DNA of 6,555 nt from Candidatus Brocadiaceae bacterium (GTDB lineage: Bacteria; Planctomycetota; Brocadiia; SM23-32), in assembly GCA_030615435.1 (NCBI GenBank), contig JAUWZH010000151.1, forward strand, positions 1 through 6,555, in the 5' to 3' direction. Shown here piece after piece: positions 1 through 4,810 of this stretch. A program made the position numbers and the translations under genes. The first letter of the stretch is position 1, and the number at the start of each line of letters is the position of its first letter. The notes under the pieces were generated by a model. That model worked only from the letters and a program-made list of their open reading frames with translations. It had not been told where the DNA came from and searched no databases.

Positions 1-993
1 GGCTTTCTTGAACGTCTGCGTGTCAACGTTGGGAAGCCACACATTCGGGGAAAGGCCGCCCGAGAGGATGAAGTCTGGACCGGCTTCTTCCCGGCAATCG
101 AGAGGCGTCAAGTCGCCCATAGGCGCAGGAGTGAGCGCATCGCCGCAGTCCGCCCCTACGTCGCTGAACGTGCGCAGCGCTCCCCGCAGCCTACCGTCAA
201 TGTGCACCGCTACGTGCTTCCCGGCCGCATGAAGCCTGCAAATCGCCTCCTCGTGGTACGATTGCGACCACTCGCCGAAGAAACGGGGAGACTGAACATC
301 CCCGGAGATGTTGTCGGACATGATGACGATCTCTGCGGGGGACTGGGCCGCCAGGTCCACCTGCTCCAAAGCATTCTGATTGATCTGATCGGCGACCTCC
401 CGCATCGTATCCGGCCAGTCAACCGTGGCGTACGTGGTGCCCTCTAAGCCCATCCAGAGGGAGAACAGATGCCCCAGAAAACTGTAGCCAACGGGGAGGT
501 AGACCACACCGGTTGCACCAACGTAATCCACCCACGCCTGGTAGTTGTCCCAGTTCGGCTCGTACTTCCGGCTTTTCAGGGCATATCCGAGGACCTTCAG
601 GTCCCCCTCGCTCTTGAGCCCCCATTCCCTGATGTGCCACGAGTAGGTCTGTTCATGCCATATCCTCGTGCGCTCAATGCTGCCGATGGGTGTGGTGTAG
701 CGCCATACTATCTCGACGCTGCCATCCGAGTTGCGCTTCTCCACGTCCGCGGAGACCCCGTTCGTGTAACTGACGCTGTAAAACGAACCAAGGTTGGCGA
801 CGTAGAACCCGACGCCTTTCTCCCTGTGATAGTCAATGAGTTCGCGCTCGGGCTCGGGGAAGGACTGGCTCAGGTCCCAGGGCATGTGGTTCTTATGGTA
901 GAACCAGTGCGAGAGGTCAAGCATGTAGGGGACCACGTCAGGAGTCTGACCGCGGTAGACTGCAAGGATTCTGTCACGCAACGACATGGCCAT
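1..993 (-). CDS. URO-D family protein (uroporphyrinogen decarboxylase / corrinoid methyltransferase fold), 3' end cut by window edge
   Basis: An open frame of 331 codons runs leftward from ATG at 993 and leaves the window without a stop. The start reads MAMSLRDRILAVYRGQTPD, the typical opening of URO-D family proteins (an xxRxRxLAxxxGxxPDxVP pattern). Later come a loop near residues 225-240 (SDNISGDVQSPRFFGEW), AAGKHVAVHIDGRLRG near 257-270, TPAPMGD near 288-294 and the LSGGLSP turn near 310-316, all in family order. The family includes haem-pathway decarboxylases and methyl-corrinoid:CoM-type methyltransferases. Here HxD stands where the zinc-binding methyltransferases (MtaA type) have HxC, so neither activity can be assigned. 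The protein is probably cytosolic. A second ATG two codons later (987) is an alternative start. A weak AGAGAGG lies about 13 bases upstream. The gene follows the MazF-like gene by 52 bases with no obvious promoter between, so it may be co-transcribed. The family call is firm; the reaction is unknown. Confidence 0.82.
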   Translation of the reverse strand, partial: MAMSLRDRILAVYRGQTPDVVPYMLDLSHWFYHKNHMPWDLSQSFPEPERELIDYHREKGVGFYVANLGSFYSVSYTNGVSADVEKRNSDGSVEIVWRYTTPIGSIERTRIWHEQTYSWHIREWGLKSEGDLKVLGYALKSRKYEPNWDNYQAWVDYVGATGVVYLPVGYSFLGHLFSLWMGLEGTTYATVDWPDTMREVADQINQNALEQVDLAAQSPAEIVIMSDNISGDVQSPRFFGEWSQSYHEEAICRLHAAGKHVAVHIDGRLRGALRTFSDVGADCGDALTPAPMGDLTPLDCREEAGPDFILSGGLSPNVWLPNVDTQTFKKA

Positions 994-1045
994 GAGCAGC
1001 TCGCTACCTCTCTTGGCAACAGACCTCGGGGCAACGCGCTGGCCA

Positions 1046-1396
1046 CTAAGCAAAAAACCTTAGCAAGAAGGCTTTGAACTCTTCGGCCAAACCGTCCGCC
1101 AACTTCCCGACAGGGGTGGTGAGGGCGGACCGCTCAACGTGAGTCATATAATTGACCGCAACATAAGATGACCTTTGCAACCCGGTCGCCGGGAATTCGG
1201 GACGACTTGAATCTATTAGAAAGTGACAACTCGTATCCAGCATGTCGAGCTGCCCTGACATCAGTGCAACCAGTACGTCCTCTCGTGGAAAGGAGTCCAA
1301 ATACCACTGAGGTGCAACCACCACGATGGGTCGCCGATCACGGCAATTGCGCCACTCCAACTCCACTCGGAAGATCTCGAATCGCTCCAAGCCCAT
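1046..1396 (-). CDS. MazF/PemK-like toxin candidate (116 aa)
   Basis: This short protein matches the layout of MazF/PemK endoribonuclease toxins, which cleave single-stranded mRNA at short motifs. Residues 7-14 (EIFRVELE) take the place of the opening strand (GDIVxVxF in classical MazF). A basic turn leads to RRPIVVVAP at 21-29, like the family's (K/V)RPVVVI with its catalytic arginine. VLVALMSGQ at 41-49 matches VIVAAITxx, with Ser at the usual catalytic Thr. TGLQRSSYVAVNYMTHVERS at 71-90 and PVGKLADGLAEEFKAFLLRFF at 95-115 match the family's C-terminal strand (dSxxLxxQIxTIdkxxL) and helix. The length fits the usual 110-120 aa. The classical GD of the first strand is missing and the middle differs, so it is a distant member at best. 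The ATG sits two bases after the stop of the preceding 86-aa gene. An AGGA touches the ATG, too close for a good ribosome site, so coupled reinitiation is likely. The assignment is by eye, without a profile search. Confidence 0.6.
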   Translation of the reverse strand: MGLERFEIFRVELEWRNCRDRRPIVVVAPQWYLDSFPREDVLVALMSGQLDMLDTSCHFLIDSSRPEFPATGLQRSSYVAVNYMTHVERSALTTPVGKLADGLAEEFKAFLLRFFA

Positions 1397-1398
1397 TC

Positions 1399-1659
1399 CT
1401 ACACCAAGTCTGGTTCGGGCGGAAACGGGCAATCTCGCTTCAACCTCTGCGACCTGGTGAAAGCCCGAAAGACCTCTCTTTCCTCTCCGAAATCGGGCTT
1501 TGCGGCCGAGACTGCGTGAGCTACATCCCCTGTAACCAAACCGATGTATTCCAATGCAATCCAATTATTGGTGGTCCACGTCCGCTGCGCCTCCAGCACT
1601 TCTGCCGGCATATTCTGCAATACTACGCCAGCTTCTTGCGTCACTTCAGCATGCTCCAT
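1399..1659 (-). CDS. Small protein of unknown family, candidate antitoxin partner of the MazF-like protein (86 aa)
   Basis: I do not recognise this protein. It starts at ATG 1659, seven bases after a strong GGAGGA (1667-1672) that lies inside the last codons of the peptidase gene; the peptidase TGA and this ATG are separated by one base. It ends in TAG two bases before the ATG of the MazF-like gene. The N-terminal half (MEHAEVTQEAGVVLQNMPAE and on to about residue 60) looks soluble and mildly acidic, with two Trp near residues 28-33. The C-terminal part (about 60-86) is basic, then proline-rich (CPFPPEPDLV), and could be an extended tail. Upstream position, small size and 2-base spacing to a MazF-like gene are the usual layout of an antitoxin. 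However, no MazE/AbrB, RHH, HTH or Phd DNA-binding motif is visible. The coding call is fairly good; the antitoxin role is inferred from context only. Confidence 0.5.
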   Translation of the reverse strand: MEHAEVTQEAGVVLQNMPAEVLEAQRTWTTNNWIALEYIGLVTGDVAHAVSAAKPDFGEEREVFRAFTRSQRLKRDCPFPPEPDLV

Positions 1660-1660
1660 C

Positions 1661-2473
1661 TCACGCTCCTCCTATGGCGGCGTCGAAGCTCTTGTGGCAG
1701 ACCCAGCGGAACCTTCTGTCTGTCGAAATGAACGCAACTTCAATTGGCCCGCCACACGTCGGGGGCCCGAACGTGAACTTCACGGCCTTTACCGTGATAT
1801 GAAGGTACGCGTGTATGAAATCTATGGCCTCCCGAATCGGAAGATCTCGGTAACCGGCCGCTACTAGCGGAGCCGCGGCTTTTTGAAAGGCCCCGTTGAA
1901 TAGCTTGTCGAATTCAGGCGGCTCACCGTCTCCAAGCCCCTCTTTCAACGCTTCCAGTACCTTTGAGGGAAGCTGGCCATCGTAGCCACGGAAAACCCGC
2001 GTAAAAAACGCCGGTACGCCGCTGAAGCTCCCCATACCGAGCTTCAGCGCATTCATTTGAGCCTTGCCTTTCTTGGACACGCTGATCTGGTAACAGCTCG
2101 GAGTGTGGTCCTGCAGATCCCATCCCCCGAGGTAGTACCCAACCCCACCCATCTCCTCAGACTGCCTATCTCTTTCCTCACAAACAAGCTTAATGAGCTC
2201 GTCAGCCGCCGCCTTCACATTGAGGGCTTGCTTTTCGACAATATCGCCCAAGCGTGCTATGAGAGTTCGATGGCTTGTTCTGCCCACGCTCCCAGATCCC
2301 CACGTGCAAGCCCCAAGGCGCGCATTCTCGCCAACTTCAAAGACCTTCTGTGCGTACCTGAAGACCTGGGCCACGCCCTCCCTACCATCAGGCGTCCGGA
2401 CCTGGACAGCCGTTGCGCTATCCGACCCAAGAACAACGCCTTCAGACGTCAGGTATGCGGCTGCAATCGTCAC
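1661..2473 (-). CDS. Proteasome-like Ntn-hydrolase, T1 peptidase superfamily (HslV/Anbu-like), 270 aa
   Basis: The protein begins MTIAAAYLTSEGVVLGSDSA. Removal of the initiator Met would expose Thr as residue 1, and Asp then falls at position 17 (in GSDSA), exactly as in proteasome beta subunits, HslV and Anbu. A Lys in AQKVFEV (residue 43, mature 42) is the likely equivalent of catalytic Lys33, displaced by an insertion of about nine residues (22-40). GSGSVG at 59-64 fits the following glycine turn. Near the C-terminus, GPPTCGGPIEVAFISTD (236-252) resembles the GGPidvaxI strand of this superfamily. It has no signal peptide or propeptide, so it is probably a cytosolic, self-assembling peptidase. 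It is longer than HslV (about 175 aa) and Anbu (about 240 aa). The start is GTG at 2473: an in-frame stop lies five codons upstream, and GAGG sits six bases before the GTG. The GTG overlaps the stop of a possible leader ORF. No ATPase partner (HslU, ARC/Mpa) is in the window. Superfamily confidence is good; subfamily and substrate are unknown. Confidence 0.78.
   Translation of the reverse strand: MTIAAAYLTSEGVVLGSDSATAVQVRTPDGREGVAQVFRYAQKVFEVGENARLGACTWGSGSVGRTSHRTLIARLGDIVEKQALNVKAAADELIKLVCEERDRQSEEMGGVGYYLGGWDLQDHTPSCYQISVSKKGKAQMNALKLGMGSFSGVPAFFTRVFRGYDGQLPSKVLEALKEGLGDGEPPEFDKLFNGAFQKAAAPLVAAGYRDLPIREAIDFIHAYLHITVKAVKFTFGPPTCGGPIEVAFISTDRRFRWVCHKSFDAAIGGA
1667..1672 (-). promoter_or_regulatory. 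Ribosome binding site of the 86-aa gene
   Basis: GGAGGA lies seven bases before ATG 1659, inside the final codons of the peptidase gene. It is the strongest ribosome site in this operon. It supports the 86-aa frame as a real gene translated in step with the peptidase. Confidence 0.7.
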
Positions 2474-2526
2474 CCGGCACCTCGCTCAGAAACGGTACTT
2501 CCCCACAGCGTCTGTTCGCAATTCAT
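2470..2526 (-). CDS. Possible 18-codon leader ORF overlapping the peptidase start
   Basis: ATG at 2526 opens an 18-codon frame, MNCEQTLWGSTVSERGAG, whose TGA shares bases with the GTG start of the peptidase gene (GTGA overlap). AGGAGG (2529-2534) lies only two bases from the ATG, closer than usual. The frame is also open further upstream, so a longer product from a non-ATG start cannot be ruled out. The overlap would couple peptidase translation to leader translation. The peptide has no run of one amino acid, so classical attenuation is not suggested. It may be a real leader or a chance frame. Confidence 0.35.
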   Translation of the reverse strand: MNCEQTLWGSTVSERGAG

Positions 2527-2601
2527 GCCCTCCTGGGCCAAGAACTGTAACGGCTGGCTTCTCCGCAAAGACGCTACCGCATGGGCGCTATTCTTTCGCC
2601 A

Positions 2602-2610
2602 ATTATAGCA
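2602..2610 (-). promoter_or_regulatory. Extended -10 promoter of the peptidase/toxin-like operon
   Basis: On the minus strand the sequence reads TGCTATAAT: a perfect TATAAT (2602-2607) with the extended TG element. No good -35 box is present at 16-18 bases, which is usual for extended -10 promoters. The expected start is near 2595, giving a 5' leader of about 120 bases before the peptidase GTG. A GCGC-TT-GCGC inverted repeat (2620-2629) occupies the -35 zone and could be an operator, which would fit an autoregulated toxin-antitoxin operon; that part is speculation. Confidence 0.55.
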
Positions 2611-2734
2611 TACTTCCCCGCGCAAGCGCACAACTGCGGTTGAGCGCGTCCTTGTCGAGGATCCGGTTCCTCACCATATCCTTACGCCGTTTGCCTGCGA
2701 AAATAGTGGTAAAGATGGGATCTCCGCGCAAAGG

Positions 2735-2763
2735 AGTATAGCCCGCCGCTGTCTTTATGTCAT
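2735..2763 (-). promoter_or_regulatory. Candidate second sigma-70-type promoter
   Basis: ATGACA (2758-2763) and TATACT (2735-2740) are separated by exactly 17 bases on the minus strand, and each differs from consensus at one position. Transcription would start near 2728 and run into the peptidase operon. It may serve as an upstream second promoter or be a chance match. Confidence 0.35.
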
Positions 2764-2812
2764 CCGCTTTGCCTGTGCTGCCCGCGCCTCCCGGAAGCAG
2801 TCCAGCACATCG

Positions 2813-2845
2813 TCCGGCACCTGAGATCCCGTGTCCGGTGCCGGA
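2813..2845. repeat. Inverted repeat just downstream of tRNA-Ala
   Basis: TCCGGCACC (2813-2821) and GGTGCCGGA (2837-2845) are perfect 9-base complements around a 15-base loop. The repeat starts nine bases past the encoded CCA of the tRNA. It could stop or slow transcription, or mark the 3' end for tRNA processing. No T-tract follows on either strand, so it is not a classical intrinsic terminator. Confidence 0.6.
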
Positions 2846-2854
2846 TGGCTGGCT

Positions 2855-2930
2855 TGGTGGAGGATGGGGGATTCGAACCCCCGGCCTCGACAATGCCATT
2901 GTCGCGCTCTCCCAGCTGAGCTAATCCCCC
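2855..2930 (-). tRNA. tRNA-Ala (anticodon GGC)
   Basis: The 76-base gene folds as a full cloverleaf. The acceptor stem is GGGGGAT with ATCCTCC (one G-T pair). The D arm is GCTC/GAGC around AGCTGGGA. The anticodon stem is CGACA/TGTCG with loop ATGGCAT, giving anticodon GGC (plus-strand positions 2895-2897), which reads GCC and GCU alanine codons. The T arm is GGGGG-TTCGAAT-CCCCC. The discriminator is A and CCA is encoded in the DNA (2855-2857). It lies 74 bases downstream of rseP and has its own promoter in that gap. Confidence 0.97.
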
Positions 2931-2944
2931 ACCTGGTGCGGATA

Positions 2945-2974
2945 AGTCTAAATGAGAGAGCGGCATTCTGTCAA
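2945..2974 (-). promoter_or_regulatory. Promoter of tRNA-Ala
   Basis: A perfect TTGACA (2969-2974) is followed after 18 bases by TAGACT (2945-2950, four of six consensus bases). The expected start is near 2938, about eight bases before the mature 5' end at 2930. Position and quality fit an independent tRNA promoter in the rseP-tRNA gap. Confidence 0.6.
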
Positions 2975-2996
2975 GCGCCCGCTCCCGGCGGGTGCT
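2974..2996 (-). terminator. Weak candidate transcription terminator after rseP
   Basis: A GC-rich hairpin (stem AGC-A-CCCGC with GCGGG-C-GCT on the minus strand, one A-C mismatch, 5-base loop) starts nine bases after the rseP stop. No run of T follows; the sequence goes directly into the TTGACA of the tRNA promoter. It may mark the end of the ispG-dxr-rseP transcript, perhaps with Rho. Confidence 0.3.
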
Positions 2997-3004
2997 CGCT
3001 GGCC

Positions 3005-4810
3005 TTACCCGAGGTCGAACAGCCGGACGATGTCGTTCTTAAGCACGTAGAGCAGAAGCGCCACCAGCAGCGTGAGCCCCACCGCCTGGCTTACCATCCT
3101 CACTCTCTCGCCCATAGGCTTGCCGCGGAGCTTCTCGATGGCAACGAACAGCAGGTGACCTCCGTCCAGAATGGGAATGGGCAGTATGTTGATGAAAGCC
3201 AGGCCGATGCTGATCATGGCGGTGAGGTAGAGGAGCTTCCCCATGCCTTGCTGCGCGGCGCGATAGGATGCGTAAGCGATCAGCGCCACCCCGCCGAGGT
3301 TCCTGGTGCTGAGGTCCCGGCGCACAAAACCTCGCAGGGTCAGAAAAATGTCGGTCACCGTCCCGTAGGTCTTGTAGAAGCCGGTCCTGACGGCCTGCAG
3401 GATGCCGTGGCGTCTGATGCGCTGCTTGCCCCGGTTGAAAATGCACCCGATGCTGCCCTGCGGATCCTCGGCATTCCTCACGGGGGTAACCTGCGCCGAG
3501 TGCGCCTGCCCTCCGCGCACCCATCGAATGAGGCGCGGGTGCGGTTCGTCCGAAGCATTGGCCTCCAGTATCTCTTCCCAGCTCTCGACCGCCCTTCCCG
3601 CCACCTCCACTATCCTGTCCCCCGACCTCATGCCCGCCTCCCAGGCGGGGGTTCCCGTCTTGACCCAGGCGAGTTCGTTGCTCGTGGTGCACTCCAGGCT
3701 GAAAAGGAAGTCCCTGAGCGCCTGCTCGTCCGCCATCTCAGCCCGAACGGTCACCTCTTTGCCCGAGCGCTCCAGGCGGAACTCAACCGGCCCGTAGACA
3801 TCCTGGATCATGCCCTCTACCTCGACGATGCTACGCACCTGCTTGCCGTTGACGCTCGTGATCCGGTCCCCGGCCCGCAGCCCGAGCCGTTTGGCCATCC
3901 CGCCCTCCTGGAGCGACTCGATGGTCGAACTCACGCACGAGATGCCGATCCAGTAGAGCGACGACTCGGTGATGACCCGGAAGGTCAGATCCCGGTCTCC
4001 CCGCTCCACGACCACCTCGAGCTCCTCGTGAGGGCGTTCGTGCAGCTCCTCGGCAAGCTCCCGCACGAAGCGGACTTCCCTCCCGTTGACAGACACTATC
4101 CTGTCGCCAAGCTTCATTCCGGCCTCTTCTGCGGGGCAGCGGCCCTGCTGCCCCCCGACCCTGAACAAGCCCGTAACGATCAGCTCCGTCGGCGGGGCAA
4201 ACCCGATGCGTTTGACCCCGAGCCTCGGGTCGTAGCGCAGAGGAAGCTCGTAATCAATGCGCCGTCCGTCTCTGTTGACCGTCACCGACACCTCGTCCAG
4301 GCCCTGAAGAGCGACCGCGCGCTGGACGTCCTCGAAATCAGGGTCCGAGATGTCATTGATCCGTTCGATCACGTCCCCTTTCCGCAGGCCGGCCTGCCAG
4401 GCGGGCCATCCTTTCTGCAGAACCCCCACCTCGGCCACCAGGAAGGGGACTCCGAGGCTGAAGGCGACGATGAACCCGATGAGCCCGAGCACGACGTTCA
4501 TCACCACGCCCGCCACAAAGACCACGGCGCGCTGGCCGGGACTCTTGGAATAGAACTCGTCCGGAGCGCCGGTCGTCTCGCCGCGCACATCGCCCGCCAG
4601 TCTGACGTATCCCCCCAGGGGAATCAGCGAGAGCCGGTACTCGGTGTCTCCTCTTTTGAAGGCGAGGAGTTTCTTCCAGAACCCCACGGAGAAGACCTCC
4701 ACGCGCACCCCGACGGCCTTCGCGGCGAGGAAGTGGCCGGTCTCGTGGACCAGAATCAAGAGCCCCACCGCCACGGCGGCGAGCACGACACTTATGATTG
4801 AGCCAAACAT
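3005..4810 (-). CDS. rseP: RseP-type site-2 intramembrane zinc protease with four PDZ domains (601 aa)
   Basis: This is a multi-pass inner-membrane protease that cuts substrates inside the membrane; in E. coli the enzyme releases the envelope-stress sigma factor from its anti-sigma factor. The HExxH zinc motif is HETGH at residues 22-26 in the first membrane segment, followed by IPLGGYVRLAGD near 63-74. A second membrane segment spans about 94-121. The third metal ligand is in NILPIPILDGGH (541-552), and a last membrane helix covers about 572-590. Four PDZ-like units, each with an AGLxxGDxI-type core, lie between: about 125-200, 204-285, 288-358 and 372-445. E. coli RseP has two and is about 450 aa, so this protein is enlarged by PDZ repeats. 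ATG 4810 is chosen because AGGAGG (4818-4823) lies seven bases upstream and the HETGH spacing is normal. An in-frame ATG at 4834 has no such support. The gene overlaps the dxr end by 19 bases, implying translational coupling. Confidence 0.96.
   Translation of the reverse strand: MFGSIISVVLAAVAVGLLILVHETGHFLAAKAVGVRVEVFSVGFWKKLLAFKRGDTEYRLSLIPLGGYVRLAGDVRGETTGAPDEFYSKSPGQRAVVFVAGVVMNVVLGLIGFIVAFSLGVPFLVAEVGVLQKGWPAWQAGLRKGDVIERINDISDPDFEDVQRAVALQGLDEVSVTVNRDGRRIDYELPLRYDPRLGVKRIGFAPPTELIVTGLFRVGGQQGRCPAEEAGMKLGDRIVSVNGREVRFVRELAEELHERPHEELEVVVERGDRDLTFRVITESSLYWIGISCVSSTIESLQEGGMAKRLGLRAGDRITSVNGKQVRSIVEVEGMIQDVYGPVEFRLERSGKEVTVRAEMADEQALRDFLFSLECTTSNELAWVKTGTPAWEAGMRSGDRIVEVAGRAVESWEEILEANASDEPHPRLIRWVRGGQAHSAQVTPVRNAEDPQGSIGCIFNRGKQRIRRHGILQAVRTGFYKTYGTVTDIFLTLRGFVRRDLSTRNLGGVALIAYASYRAAQQGMGKLLYLTAMISIGLAFINILPIPILDGGHLLFVAIEKLRGKPMGERVRMVSQAVGLTLLVALLLYVLKNDIVRLFDLG

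Larger units (their letters stand above)
2608..2854. other. Intergenic region between tRNA-Ala and the peptidase operon promoter
   Basis: I see no convincing gene here. Minus-strand frames are open in pieces: VPDDVLDCFREARAAQAKRM (from GTG 2820, stop at 2755) in one frame, then GYTPLRGDPIFTTIFAGKRR in another, ending at TAA 2603. Read together they could be a short gene broken by a frameshift near 2755-2765, but I recognise no family and the open frames also run back into the tRNA. The region also holds an inverted repeat and a second candidate promoter, listed separately. No integrase or transposase remnant is visible. Confidence 0.5.

Noticed and set aside
469..1077. A 202-codon plus-strand open frame
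   Set aside because: It is antisense to the URO-D-like gene, whose frame is open for 331 codons with family motifs. The plus-strand product has no recognisable features.
1046..1659. A single roughly 200-aa gene broken by a one-base deletion, because two frames overlap at 1399-1564
   Set aside because: The 86-aa frame ends in TAG at 1399 and the next ATG in the other frame is at 1396. The protein from that ATG has exactly the length and motif order of MazF, so two adjacent genes explain the data without a mutation.
2603..2899. A 98-codon minus-strand ORF
   Set aside because: Its start lies inside the tRNA-Ala gene and its first third is tRNA sequence. It cannot be a normal gene as drawn.
2974..2996. 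A classical rho-independent terminator after rseP
   Set aside because: The hairpin is good but there is no T-tract on the transcribed strand, so it is kept only as a weak candidate.
2831..4801. A 656-codon plus-strand open frame
   Set aside because: It lies antisense to rseP and the tRNA. The composition is low-complexity (His/Pro/Arg/Leu-rich) with no domain, as expected opposite a GC-rich gene. RseP has all its catalytic motifs.
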